Shown: one piece after another, positions 7,286 through 16,057 of the stretch
Layout: every line of letters begins with the position of its first letter
Position numbering within the stretch: the stretch's first letter is position 1
Origin: an uncultured Aquimarina sp.
GTDB taxonomy: Bacteria > Bacteroidota > Bacteroidia > Flavobacteriales > Flavobacteriaceae
Reading direction: 5' to 3'
Length of the DNA: 64,000 nucleotides
NCBI RefSeq assembly: GCF_947495315.1
Contig: NZ_CANLYD010000025.1
Span: 1-64,000, forward strand
Notes under the pieces: generated by a model
What the model saw: only the letters and a program-made list of their open reading frames with translations
The model's database searches: none
Told to the model about the DNA's origin: nothing
Position numbers and translations under genes: made by a program

Positions 7286-7957
7286 ATGAAAAGAGAAAGA
7301 GTTTTAATAATAGGTGGGAGCGGCGGAATGGGACTTGCAACAGCAAAAGTTTTAATCAAGAACGATTATGAAATTATTGTTTCAGGAAGAACAGAAGCAA
7401 AGCTAATCGATATTTCGAACCAATTAGGACCAAACTCTTCTTATGTGGTTATGGATGCTTCAAATACAGTTGAGTTAAGGAATAAGCTCACTGAATTACC
7501 AAAAATAGACCATATGGTCGTCGCAGTTTCTGTGAGAGCAAATGCTAGTGACATAAAAACTACATCAGAGGAAAATGCAAAACAAGCATTTCAAAGATTT
7601 TGGATTAGCTACAATGTTCTTCACTTTGCATCACAGGTTTTGAATAGAAATGGTTCTGTAACATTAATTTCAGGAAGTAGCGGTAAGACGCCTTTGAAAG
7701 GATATGGAGTCTGGGGAACTTTGCACGGCAGTTTAAATACTTTAGTTAAGCAAGCATCGATTGACATTGCACCATTTAGAGTGAATGCAGTATCTCCTGG
7801 TGGGATAGGGATTAATACAGATAGGCAGCTGACCGAACATCGAGGAAACGTTGAAGATATTGCAAATATGATCTTTGCAATAATATCAAATCCAGCTGTT
7901 ACATCAACCGTAATAGATGTCGATGGAGGAGAGCGAATGGGAACTTGGAACGGATAA
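7286..7957 (+). CDS. SDR-fold protein with altered catalytic residues
   Basis: 223 residues of short-chain dehydrogenase fold. The cofactor loop GGSGGMG (residues 9-15) is a good variant of TGxxxGxG and SGRTEAK fits NADP. LISGSSG supplies the catalytic-Ser strand. However the place of YxxxK reads YGVWGTLHGSL, with no Lys four residues after a Tyr; the Tyr is at a shifted position and the Lys is lost. The C-terminal INAVSPGG-like segment is present as VNAVSPGGIG. It may bind NADP without classical SDR chemistry, or use other residues. First gene of a unit with 8009 and 8668. Confidence 0.8.
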   Translation: MKRERVLIIGGSGGMGLATAKVLIKNDYEIIVSGRTEAKLIDISNQLGPNSSYVVMDASNTVELRNKLTELPKIDHMVVAVSVRANASDIKTTSEENAKQAFQRFWISYNVLHFASQVLNRNGSVTLISGSSGKTPLKGYGVWGTLHGSLNTLVKQASIDIAPFRVNAVSPGGIGINTDRQLTEHRGNVEDIANMIFAIISNPAVTSTVIDVDGGERMGTWNG

Positions 7958-8008
7958 TATAAAAGTTAAACAGAAGAATAACATTAGTAACGCATAAAAG
8001 AAGATATA

Positions 8009-8656
8009 ATGAACACAAAATCAATAATAATAGTAGGTGCAGGTCCAGGAATTGCAATGGGCGTAGCAGAAAAATTTGGCAAAGAGGGCTATTCAGTAGG
8101 ACTCATAAGTCGTACAGAAGAAAAATTAAAAAACCTTCAAAATGAACTCTCAGAAAAAGGAATTCATTCCGCTTTCGCGAAAGCTGATGCAGGAAATCCA
8201 AAAGAATTAAAAATTGCAATACAATCTTTACGTAAAACATTGCCTAACATAAAAATTGTGCATTACAACGCAGCGGTTTTGAGACCACTAAATGTATTAA
8301 ACAATAGTCCTCAAGAGCTATTGAACGATTTAAATGTGGGTATTATAGGTGCAGTAACTACTGTTCAAGAATTGCGTAACGATTTGAAAGCTAATAATGG
8401 TACCATATTACTAACAGGAGGCGGTTTTGCCGAATATCCTATGGCGGCATATGGTTCCATATCTATTGCAAAAGCAGGAATAAAAAACCTTTCTAAACAA
8501 TTACACGAAGAACTAAAAGCCGAAGGCATTTACGTAGGATCTGTAAGTGTAAACGGAATGGTGAATGAAAAAGATAAAAAATACAATCCGTCCGATATAG
8601 GTAAAGAGTTCTACAAACTATCACAAACTAGAAATAAAGTATTAGTGGATTATTAA
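8009..8656 (+). CDS. SDR family oxidoreductase
   Basis: 215 residues. The cofactor loop GAGPGIAMG (residues 10-18) and LISRTEEKL fit an NADP-binding SDR. The active-site region reads YGSISIAKAGI: Tyr and Lys are present but seven apart instead of four, a pattern I have seen in a side branch of SDR proteins, so the enzyme may still be active. It ends 11 bases before the dioxygenase gene and starts 51 bases after the previous SDR gene, so the three probably share one transcript from site C. Confidence 0.8.
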   Translation: MNTKSIIIVGAGPGIAMGVAEKFGKEGYSVGLISRTEEKLKNLQNELSEKGIHSAFAKADAGNPKELKIAIQSLRKTLPNIKIVHYNAAVLRPLNVLNNSPQELLNDLNVGIIGAVTTVQELRNDLKANNGTILLTGGGFAEYPMAAYGSISIAKAGIKNLSKQLHEELKAEGIYVGSVSVNGMVNEKDKKYNPSDIGKEFYKLSQTRNKVLVDY

Positions 8657-8667
8657 GAATATAAATA

Positions 8668-9480
8668 ATGAAAACGATAAAAATCAACTCTTTAGAAGGA
8701 GATATTATTACAGATACTTTGGGTATTAGGGTAACAAATGTAAATCCTAATTTACCATTGAATGAAGAAGCGATTAATGATTTAAAGACAGCTATTAATA
8801 AATATCATCTTATATTTCTTAAAAGTCCAGAACCTATAGCCCTTGAAAATCAAGTTACACTTACAAAACAACTGGGAGAACCTTGGGTATATGATTATAT
8901 TCCTGGGCAATACAAGGATTATCCAGAAGTGTTCAAAGTGACCAACCAAAAAGGAAATGGTTTTGCAAATGCCGGTCAAGCTTGGCATTCTGATGGGTCC
9001 ATTTACAATAGATCTATGTATCTAAGTGTTTTTTCAATCGGCGAGATTCCAAAAGACGGTGCTTCAACATATTTTAGCAGTTTACACAATGCGTTAGAAA
9101 GATTACCAAAAAACTTAGCCGAAAAACTGAACAATACAGAAGCACTTTTTGGCAAAATGTATAAACCACATGCTGTCATTTGGGAACATCCCATTACCTC
9201 AAAAAAAGTCTTACATATAAATGAAGGATTTAGCGATGGTTTTAGAGATAAAGTCACAGGAAAACTATTCAGTCAAAAAGAAAATGAAGAGTTATATAAA
9301 TTCTTCAACAAGCACCTTTGGGAAGAGAATACATATTATGAGCATAAATGGAATTTTGGTGATTTGGTAATTGCTGATAATTATGCATTGGCTCATTATG
9401 CAAAACCAACGCACAGTAATACACTTAGAGTACTTCACAGAACTGCAACTAAAGGAATTAAAAGGCAGAAACCTTCTTAA
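8668..9480 (+). CDS. TauD/TfdA-family Fe(II)/2-oxoglutarate dioxygenase
   Basis: 270 residues, about the usual TauD length. The metal-binding HxD is WHSDG with His107 and Asp109. The distal ligand is His243 in DNYALAHYA, and the 2-oxoglutarate-binding Arg lies in TLRVLHRTA (Arg254 or Arg258). Family members hydroxylate taurine, 2,4-D, carnitine precursors or secondary metabolites; the substrate here is open. Cytoplasmic. It is the last gene of the SDR-SDR-dioxygenase unit and stands 50 bases upstream of the AraC regulator gene. Confidence 0.88.
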   Translation: MKTIKINSLEGDIITDTLGIRVTNVNPNLPLNEEAINDLKTAINKYHLIFLKSPEPIALENQVTLTKQLGEPWVYDYIPGQYKDYPEVFKVTNQKGNGFANAGQAWHSDGSIYNRSMYLSVFSIGEIPKDGASTYFSSLHNALERLPKNLAEKLNNTEALFGKMYKPHAVIWEHPITSKKVLHINEGFSDGFRDKVTGKLFSQKENEELYKFFNKHLWEENTYYEHKWNFGDLVIADNYALAHYAKPTHSNTLRVLHRTATKGIKRQKPS

Positions 9481-9492
9481 AATATAAGATTT

Positions 9493-9500
9493 TGGTCATT
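9493..9500 (+). promoter_or_regulatory. Single operator half-site before the AraC gene (site E)
   Basis: TTTTGGTCATTT surrounds the half-site TGGTCATT. The partner at +21 is missing. It lies 38 bases before the AraC start codon and would fit weak autoregulation. Confidence 0.3.
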
Positions 9501-9530
9501 TCATAACGACATTTTTTCTAAATTTGAGAA

Positions 9531-10421
9531 ATGGCCAAAAAAGAAATTCCAATATTTGAGAACAGTAACGATCTGCATGAAGCGACAGGATATGATCATC
9601 GCTCGCATATACCTGGGTTTGATATTTTTACTTTAGAATCATTAGACCCTTCTTGTACCAAATCTATGCCACCTTATCGACAAGGGTTTTATCAAATAGG
9701 CATACTAAATAATACGGGGAACAGTCAAATTAACCTCAATACAAATAAAGTCAAGTTAGAGCAATTACCGCTATGGTTCGTGGTTCCTGGACAGGTGTTT
9801 TCCTGGGTAAGAGATGAAAAAACCGCTGGTCATCATATCCAATTTAGAAAAGAATTCATTTCAAAAACCATCCCTAATCTCACCGAAGATTTCCCGTTCT
9901 TAAAACTATCAGAAAATAGCGTGTTTTTAATGACACCAGAAGAGCAATTATCACTTCAGTTGGATATACAACGTATGCATTCTGTTTTTCAAAATCCACA
10001 TCCCTATCAAGAAAAAATGCTAGAAGGAATGTTGATTTCCGTGCTCTACAACTGTAAGTCGATTTATGAACATTACAAAACTACTGAGAGTCACCTATCT
10101 CGTGGGCAGGTACTTTTACAACGCTTTCAACAACTGGTCAATAAACTTTATATCGACTCAAAAAGTGTAAGAGATTATGCTGAGCAGTTGAACGTAACAC
10201 CTAATTACTTAACCACTACTGTTAAACAAATTACAGGAAAGACAGCCAAAGATGTGATTCAAGAACGTGTGTTTTTGGAAAGTAAAAATATGCTCGCTTT
10301 TTCATCGCTAGATATTGCCGAGATCGCATACCAACTCAATTTTCAAGAGGCAACACATTTTACACGTTTTTTCAAAAAATTAAGCGGAACTACACCTAAT
10401 AAATTCAGACAAACACGATAG
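9531..10421 (+). CDS. AraC family transcriptional regulator
   Basis: 296 residues. The N-terminal part (about 20-170) is a cupin-like AraC ligand domain. The C-terminal ~100 residues hold two helix-turn-helix units: VRDYAEQLNVTPNYLTTTVK and, in the second, DIAEIAYQLNFQEATHFTRF followed by FKKLSGTTPNKFR, the usual AraC end. Cytoplasmic. It sits in the middle of genes whose promoters share a tandem TGGTCA/TGGTTA repeat, so it is the best candidate for the local regulator. The ligand may be the substrate of the SDR/dioxygenase/hydrolase pathway. No ligand can be named. Confidence 0.9.
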   Translation: MAKKEIPIFENSNDLHEATGYDHRSHIPGFDIFTLESLDPSCTKSMPPYRQGFYQIGILNNTGNSQINLNTNKVKLEQLPLWFVVPGQVFSWVRDEKTAGHHIQFRKEFISKTIPNLTEDFPFLKLSENSVFLMTPEEQLSLQLDIQRMHSVFQNPHPYQEKMLEGMLISVLYNCKSIYEHYKTTESHLSRGQVLLQRFQQLVNKLYIDSKSVRDYAEQLNVTPNYLTTTVKQITGKTAKDVIQERVFLESKNMLAFSSLDIAEIAYQLNFQEATHFTRFFKKLSGTTPNKFRQTR

Positions 10422-10430
10422 TCATTATTT

Positions 10431-10459
10431 AGGTCATTTTGCAGTAGAAAATGGTTATT
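10431..10459 (+). promoter_or_regulatory. Proposed AraC operator, site F
   Basis: Half-sites AGGTCATT at 10431 and TGGTTATT at 10452, again 21 bp apart, upstream of the SDR gene at 10512. Confidence 0.45.
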
Positions 10460-10511
10460 TCTTCGCTGTATTTATTCCGAAATTTATAATGTAATATTAA
10501 AAGATTGCATT

Positions 10512-11174
10512 ATGAATAAGAAGAGAATAGCCTTAGTTACAGAAACTGGTAATGGTTTGGGAAAAACCTTTGCCAATATTCTATGTAATGAAGGCCTAGA
10601 AGTAATTCTAGCTGCCAAAAGTGAAAGCTATAAAGAACTTGTCAAGTCCTCTGATTACAGGGATGAATTTAACTTGATCGAAACTGATTTCACTTCGGAT
10701 GCAAGCGTAGAGAAATTAAAAACGCACATATATCAAATATATGGTCGTCTAGATGTATTGGTAAATAATGCGGAGATAGCAAATGGATTCGGACAAAAAA
10801 TAGAATACATTAATCTTAAGGAGGTAAAAGAATTATATGAGGAAAATTTATTTTCGGTAATACGAGTTATTAAAACGTTGTATCCTTTATTACTGAAAAG
10901 TCAAAGTGCTAATATTGTAAATATTACAAGTGCCTTAGGTTCACAAGTAAAAATGAAAGACAAAACTTTTTGTTATACGGACTATCAAATGACTGCATAC
11001 TCTACAGCAAAAGCAGCTTTGGATATGCTAACAGTTTTACTAGCAAAGGAGCTAAAACATACGAATATTAGTATAAATTCTTTCGACCCTGTATTGATGA
11101 AAAATAGTTCTCATAATAGCGTCATAATTTGTAAAAAGACTAAACAACACTTTTTAAAATATGTCCTGCCCTGA
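10512..11174 (+). CDS. SDR family oxidoreductase
   Basis: 220 residues. VNNAEIANG (normal NNAG motif with Gly replaced by Glu), the Ser strand VNITSALGS and a proper catalytic YSTAK are present. The cofactor loop reads VTETGNGLG, with Glu in place of the first Gly. After SINSFDPV the usual PGxVxT segment is altered (PVLMKNSS) and the tail looks unlike other SDR proteins, so a recent frameshift near the 3' end is possible. Preceded by operator site F, hence probably part of the AraC-controlled island. Confidence 0.75.
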   Translation: MNKKRIALVTETGNGLGKTFANILCNEGLEVILAAKSESYKELVKSSDYRDEFNLIETDFTSDASVEKLKTHIYQIYGRLDVLVNNAEIANGFGQKIEYINLKEVKELYEENLFSVIRVIKTLYPLLLKSQSANIVNITSALGSQVKMKDKTFCYTDYQMTAYSTAKAALDMLTVLLAKELKHTNISINSFDPVLMKNSSHNSVIICKKTKQHFLKYVLP

Positions 11175-11337
11175 AAATAGCATGAGATCAAAATGTTATT
11201 TATAGAATCACAAAATTCAAATTACGTTAAATGTACTCAGAAAAATAAAATCGATTGTTTACCTGTCAGCTTTTTTTAGACTAATGGATAAATAGAGTTA
11301 CTTAATTAATAAGTAAAGTGAAAAAACATTTTGAATA

Positions 11338-12063
11338 ATGAATAGATTAAGATACATAGTTTTGGTTTTTGTAATATCCTTTATTTCATTAAGTGAAGCA
11401 CAAGAAGAAATAAAGCATTACAACAAAAAGAATAGTATAAAGACGTGGTATGCATATAACGCTTCTGGCGAACTAGGAAGTTGCACCATTTTTGAAGATA
11501 AAATTATATTTAAGTCTCCATTAGATTCTAATAACGAGAAAAGCATTTCTACTGTATTTATAGAAAAAAGACTAGATGATCGGCATATGATTGTACGCAA
11601 CGATGACAAGAAGCCACCTTATGCAATAATACAAGTTATAAAGACAGGTAAATCTATCCTAAAAATGGCGCCAATTGTAAAAGGAATATCAATAAATTCA
11701 GTAGAAAAAAGTTTCAAGGAAAATAAAACACCAAATTGGATAAACTTAACCGAGAAAGATTGGTATACCGAAAAACAAATAGAGCAATTAAAGAAAGCAC
11801 CAGGTTTAGATAAATTGACCCGTGATGACCTTTTGTTATCCATGCAATGGCGCAAACCGCTATCGGAAAAAATACAACAATACCTAAAGGACACTAAAGG
11901 TGAACGTCAATTTATGGTATATAGATTTGTAAATGAATATCGCAATAAAAAATTGGTAGAACTTGGTTATAATCCATATAAATTTGTTGAATATAATTTA
12001 GAAAAACAGTTTGAGGGAGACGAAGAGGTTTTAAAATTATTGTTTGAAGAAATCAAGTTCTAG
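11338..12063 (+). CDS. Exported protein of unknown function
   Basis: 241 residues that I do not recognise. An N-terminal signal peptide ends at SLSEAQ. The middle is rich in Lys and charged residues, and the second half is mostly helical (KQIEQLKKAPGLDKLTRDDL). No Cys pattern, no lipobox, no known motif. It converges on the minus-strand gene ending at 12094, with about 30 bases between. Probably periplasmic. Confidence 0.65.
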   Translation: MNRLRYIVLVFVISFISLSEAQEEIKHYNKKNSIKTWYAYNASGELGSCTIFEDKIIFKSPLDSNNEKSISTVFIEKRLDDRHMIVRNDDKKPPYAIIQVIKTGKSILKMAPIVKGISINSVEKSFKENKTPNWINLTEKDWYTEKQIEQLKKAPGLDKLTRDDLLLSMQWRKPLSEKIQQYLKDTKGERQFMVYRFVNEYRNKKLVELGYNPYKFVEYNLEKQFEGDEEVLKLLFEEIKF

Positions 12064-12093
12064 AAGTTGTCGTTAATAATAACACGTTTATTA

Positions 12094-13803
12094 TTAATTA
12101 ACTACGACCTTTTCAAACCACAGATTTCGAATAGCGTTGTTTTTTACAAAGAATCCATTTATGTTTTGATTTTTATCTTTTGTAAATTCAATACTCCTTA
12201 AAAACCAACTATCGCTAGAAAACAATATGGATGAAATAGGAATAAAGTCGATATCTCCATTTTTTACATTGCTTAGCTTCAGTTTGTTATTATCGGCCTT
12301 AGCCTTATACACAATATTATATTCAGTGTTCATATAAACTCCATCAAAGAGATTACTAAGTTCCTGCATATTATACGCTTTCGGAATATACTTTTCAAAT
12401 TGAATCGGTTCTGCTCCTAGATATTGAAACTCCATAACCCCAGTTTCATTTTCAGGAAATTCGATATAAATTTTATCATCAAATTGAACTTTCATTTGAA
12501 ACTTGTTATTTTCCAGCGGGATTAAAGCATTAGTGTTACCATTGGTTCTTACATATCGCAAGGTATCATTGATTACTTTAATATCTCTGCTTAATTCTCC
12601 TAATTGATCCCAATAATGCCCTTCAAATTGTTGCAGTTGTTTCTTTGATAATGATTTTGTTTTTATAGTATTAAAATTGGTTGTTTCTGGTTCTGTAAAA
12701 TGTTCTTCAAGGATGTTATGTGCAGCTATTACTCCTAAGTAACCATTGTATCCATCTCCGGTATTACTTAGAGCAATAGCTGTATAGTTTTGAGTAGGAA
12801 ATTTAAAAATAGAACTATCATGTCCACTGCTGCTTCCCAAGATATAGGTAGAAAATAAACCTCTTTCTTTGTGTCCATATAATTGCCCTAAAGTAAGCTC
12901 ACCAGAACTCGTACTATTCGTTCTACCGTTGTTTAATTTTATAATGCTATCCATTTGTTGGACAATTTTTTGATCATTCCCGGAAGCATTGTTTATATGA
13001 TGTTCCCATAAGATCAAGTCATCTATAGAGGAATACATATTATTAATTCCTAATACAGTATTACCTGAAGTATTAAGAATAGTTTTATCATCTTCTGATC
13101 TATAAGAGTGTGCTACATTTTGATGCATTGTGGTTAAATTAGTTTTGATAAATGTATTAGTCATTCCAATAGGTTTAAAAATATCTTCTTCCATATAATC
13201 TTTAAAGGACTTACCGCTCACATTTCCTATTAATTCTGCTAGTAAAGCAAAGTTAATATCGGCTTCTGAGTAGTCAGTACCCGGATTAAAAGCCAGTTTT
13301 TTTTGTAATGCTACTAATCTTAAAACATCTTTTTGAGAAAAATTCTCTATGTAATTCCATCCGCAAATTGATTTAAGAATTTGATAATCATAGATTCCAC
13401 TAGTACCATATATTAGATCTTTTACAGTTATTATTTGTTTTATATTTTGAAGTTCTTTTATATGTTTACGAACATCATCACCCAAAGAGATTTTACCCTC
13501 AGTAACTAACTTTAAAAGCGCGTAGGCTGTATAATGCGCCGAGCTCTGTCCTAAATTAAAACGAGTTTGTGATGTGATGGGTGTTTTATTTTCGATATCG
13601 GAGAGGCCATAATTTTTTTTAGAAATTACTTTTCCATCTTTGATGATCGCAAATGAGACTCCAGGACTGTTTGATTGCTTCCATGGATTAAATAAACTAT
13701 CAATCGTTTCCTCTATATCTTGGGGAATAATAGATTGATGTTGAGCATAGGTTTCAAATGTTAATAGTAGGATGAAACTGTATACTAATTTTAGTATTCT
13801 CAT
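12094..13803 (-). CDS. Beta-lactamase-family protein with lost catalytic residues
   Basis: 569 residues with a signal peptide ending at ETYAQ. Residues about 30-370 follow the serine beta-lactamase/PBP fold: FAIIKDGKVISKKNYG near the start, then LVTEGKISLGDDV after the nucleophile helix. But the nucleophile motif SxxK is replaced (GQSSAHYTA where relatives have GSxSKxxTA), the second motif reads YSEA instead of YxN, and the third, GSSSGHDSS, lacks the usual HTG/HGG. The last 170 residues form a beta-rich C-terminal domain common in flavobacterial members. It is probably a binding protein or pseudoenzyme. It is encoded 14 bases after the DJ-1-like gene, so they form one unit. Confidence 0.75.
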   Translation of the reverse strand: MRILKLVYSFILLLTFETYAQHQSIIPQDIEETIDSLFNPWKQSNSPGVSFAIIKDGKVISKKNYGLSDIENKTPITSQTRFNLGQSSAHYTAYALLKLVTEGKISLGDDVRKHIKELQNIKQIITVKDLIYGTSGIYDYQILKSICGWNYIENFSQKDVLRLVALQKKLAFNPGTDYSEADINFALLAELIGNVSGKSFKDYMEEDIFKPIGMTNTFIKTNLTTMHQNVAHSYRSEDDKTILNTSGNTVLGINNMYSSIDDLILWEHHINNASGNDQKIVQQMDSIIKLNNGRTNSTSSGELTLGQLYGHKERGLFSTYILGSSSGHDSSIFKFPTQNYTAIALSNTGDGYNGYLGVIAAHNILEEHFTEPETTNFNTIKTKSLSKKQLQQFEGHYWDQLGELSRDIKVINDTLRYVRTNGNTNALIPLENNKFQMKVQFDDKIYIEFPENETGVMEFQYLGAEPIQFEKYIPKAYNMQELSNLFDGVYMNTEYNIVYKAKADNNKLKLSNVKNGDIDFIPISSILFSSDSWFLRSIEFTKDKNQNINGFFVKNNAIRNLWFEKVVVN

Positions 13804-13817
13804 GGTAAATTTGATAT

Positions 13818-14618
13818 TTAATTCATATTTTGGTTATGTATCATTTCGATAACTTTTTTGGCCACAATAGTGGCACTTGTGGGATCTTGTCCGGTAATTA
13901 TTCTGCCGTCCTGTAAATAATAATTATCCCAACCATTTTTGGAGAATTTAAAATCTCCTCCATTTTCAACGACTTTTTCTTGAATAGAAAATGGGAATTC
14001 TTGATAGTAGTTTGCTTTCTTATCTTCGAAAGCATCTGGAAATCCAGTTATTTTTTTGTTAGAAATAAGAAAAGTTCCATCTTCTTTCTTGAGATTGGTA
14101 ATACCAGCAGTGCCATGACAGATAGAGGATATTATGCCTTTGTTTTTTTCGTAGATATTCATCGAGATTTCCTGAATTTCTTTTGATTCAGGTACTGTGA
14201 ACATGGCACTTCCGCCGCCAGTGTAATAAACCGCAGCGTACTTCTTATAATCAATTTGGATAGGGGATTTGGTATGTTGTAATTTATTCATGAAGTCAGC
14301 ATCATACAAATACTTTTTGGTGATAGCATCAGAACTATATATGTACCCTACAGCTATTTCTCCTCCTTTTGGACTTACAAAATCGACCAGAAATTCTTCC
14401 TTTATAAATTCTTCATAAGCAAAAATGATTTCGGGAAAGTGATTCGTAGATTCAATATCTGAATCTCCATAAAAATGAGCATTACTTGTAACAAATAGTA
14501 TTCGTTTTTTGTTTGATAATTTTTGAGTATTTGTTGCTTTAGTACTGTCTTTTTTATCAATAGGAGCTTGACAGCTCATTATAATTATTGTAAGAATACA
14601 TTGTACAACTTTTTTCAT
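13818..14618 (-). CDS. DJ-1/PfpI family lipoprotein (Hsp31-like)
   Basis: 266 residues from the ATG at 14618; the open frame extends six codons further up, but this start gives a lipoprotein signal with lipobox IIMSC. The DJ-1/PfpI fold is seen in ILFVTSNAHFYG, in the VYYTGGGSAMF loop and in the nucleophile elbow SSICHGTAG with the catalytic Cys. Relatives are glyoxalase III, deglycases or chaperones of the Hsp31 group; membrane anchoring on the periplasmic side is unusual for them. It is transcribed with the beta-lactamase-like gene that follows. Confidence 0.82.
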   Translation of the reverse strand: MKKVVQCILTIIIMSCQAPIDKKDSTKATNTQKLSNKKRILFVTSNAHFYGDSDIESTNHFPEIIFAYEEFIKEEFLVDFVSPKGGEIAVGYIYSSDAITKKYLYDADFMNKLQHTKSPIQIDYKKYAAVYYTGGGSAMFTVPESKEIQEISMNIYEKNKGIISSICHGTAGITNLKKEDGTFLISNKKITGFPDAFEDKKANYYQEFPFSIQEKVVENGGDFKFSKNGWDNYYLQDGRIITGQDPTSATIVAKKVIEMIHNQNMN

Positions 14619-14715
14619 GATTAAAACTTTATACAATGCTACACTTTGTATGTCTCAAAAAGATTTTAGGTAATAAATCAGGAGTGTTGAATTATTAATC
14701 AGGAATTTAAAATCG

Positions 14716-15762
14716 TTAGTCACTAATGGATTTACTGTATTTTAAAGGAGTAGTTCCTGTATGCTTTTTGAAGGCAACATAAAAAGCAGATTTTGAACTA
14801 AACCCACAATCATAACCTATAGCTTCAAAAGAATAATTGAGCTTACTCTGGATCATTTTCTTCGCAGCTTCTATACGTTTCCCATTTAAGTAGTCAGAGA
14901 AACTTATTTTCATATTATCATTTAGTAATAGTGACAATTTATTAGGAAGTATGTTCAGTCTTTTTGCAATTTTGGATAAAGTAATATCCGAATTTTTATA
15001 CAACTCGTTTTCTGTTATTAATTTTTCAAGATCGCTGATAAGCAATTCAGCTTTATCTTCATCAATTCGCTTTTCACGGTATCGGGGTGGATTTAAAAAG
15101 ATAAGTTCGTTCCGTTTTTTTGTAAACAGCAGCAACAAAACAAGTAAATAGAAAACAAATGAAAAGGATAATGCTCCAACTATATAAGATGTATAATTTC
15201 CTGTTATAAATGCAAGACAAATTATGGTGTTACCAATATAAATACTTAAAAACCATAACCTAAACGTTGTCGCTCCTTTTTTAACTTGCTTTATTTTTTT
15301 GTAATTTTTATAAATTATTTGCCCAGAAACTATTACATAAATTGCCCATTGAGTATATATAAAATAGATAAATACCGTCACCCAGGCTTCTTCATAAATG
15401 CTTCTTGGAAAAACTAAAAATAGGATGAGTGCAATGAGAGTTAAAATGACAAAATGGAGTTTGAGTTTTTTGTTTAAGGAATCAATAACCTCTAATGCAG
15501 TTTTAACATAAAAATACAGCAAAGGACCAATAAACCAACACGCAAATAATCCTATTTGGATATAAACATCTGCTAAATCGCTATTAAAATAAAAGAATAC
15601 AGATTTACCAATACGAATACTTAAGGCGAGTAATAATAAACCAAGAAATACATGGCTCTTGTGCGAAGGTTTCACATAAAAAAGGAAAAACAATCCAACT
15701 ATTATTCCATTAAACGCTCCAAGAGCACTAAAAAAGAATAATAGTTGAGATTGTATATCCAT
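14716..15762 (-). CDS. Membrane-bound AraC family regulator
   Basis: 348 residues from the ATG at 15762, preferred over the start nine codons upstream because family members begin close to the first membrane helix (LLFFFSALGAFNG). Seven or so hydrophobic segments fill the first 230 residues. The C-terminal AraC domain contains ITLSKIAKRLNILPNKLSLL-like and FEAIGYDCGFSSKSAFYVAF helices and ends with TGTTPLKYSKS. This 7TM-plus-AraC layout is common in Bacteroidota. It is likely to control the two genes downstream (14618-12094) or the divergent neighbour. Confidence 0.85.
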   Translation of the reverse strand: MDIQSQLLFFFSALGAFNGIIVGLFFLFYVKPSHKSHVFLGLLLLALSIRIGKSVFFYFNSDLADVYIQIGLFACWFIGPLLYFYVKTALEVIDSLNKKLKLHFVILTLIALILFLVFPRSIYEEAWVTVFIYFIYTQWAIYVIVSGQIIYKNYKKIKQVKKGATTFRLWFLSIYIGNTIICLAFITGNYTSYIVGALSFSFVFYLLVLLLLFTKKRNELIFLNPPRYREKRIDEDKAELLISDLEKLITENELYKNSDITLSKIAKRLNILPNKLSLLLNDNMKISFSDYLNGKRIEAAKKMIQSKLNYSFEAIGYDCGFSSKSAFYVAFKKHTGTTPLKYSKSISD

Positions 15763-16004
15763 AAAAATAATATTGAAGTTATGTTTCAAATATAAAAAAT
15801 GATAAGCATATTTTTACATTAGATGATGTTGTATAATTTTTATACTATAATAATCATAGGATATATGATTTATGTAGCTGTTTTAAATCTAGTTACTTTT
15901 GATTAATCAAAAATTCTTAGAATGTATAGTTTTAATTGAGTTTGCAGTTTTAGAAAGTATTTGGTTACTTATTTTATCAATGCTTAAAAAAGATAATCTT
16001 GATT

Positions 16005-16036
16005 CTTGATTAGTACAAGTAACAACTATATTTTTG
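16005..16036 (+). promoter_or_regulatory. Bacteroidetes-type promoter
   Basis: TTG at 16005-16007, a 21-base spacer and TATTTTTG at 16029-16036, matching the -33/-7 consensus; the start codon at 16058 is 22 bases on. Confidence 0.6.
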
Positions 16037-16057
16037 CATTCGTTAGACTTACCTTGT

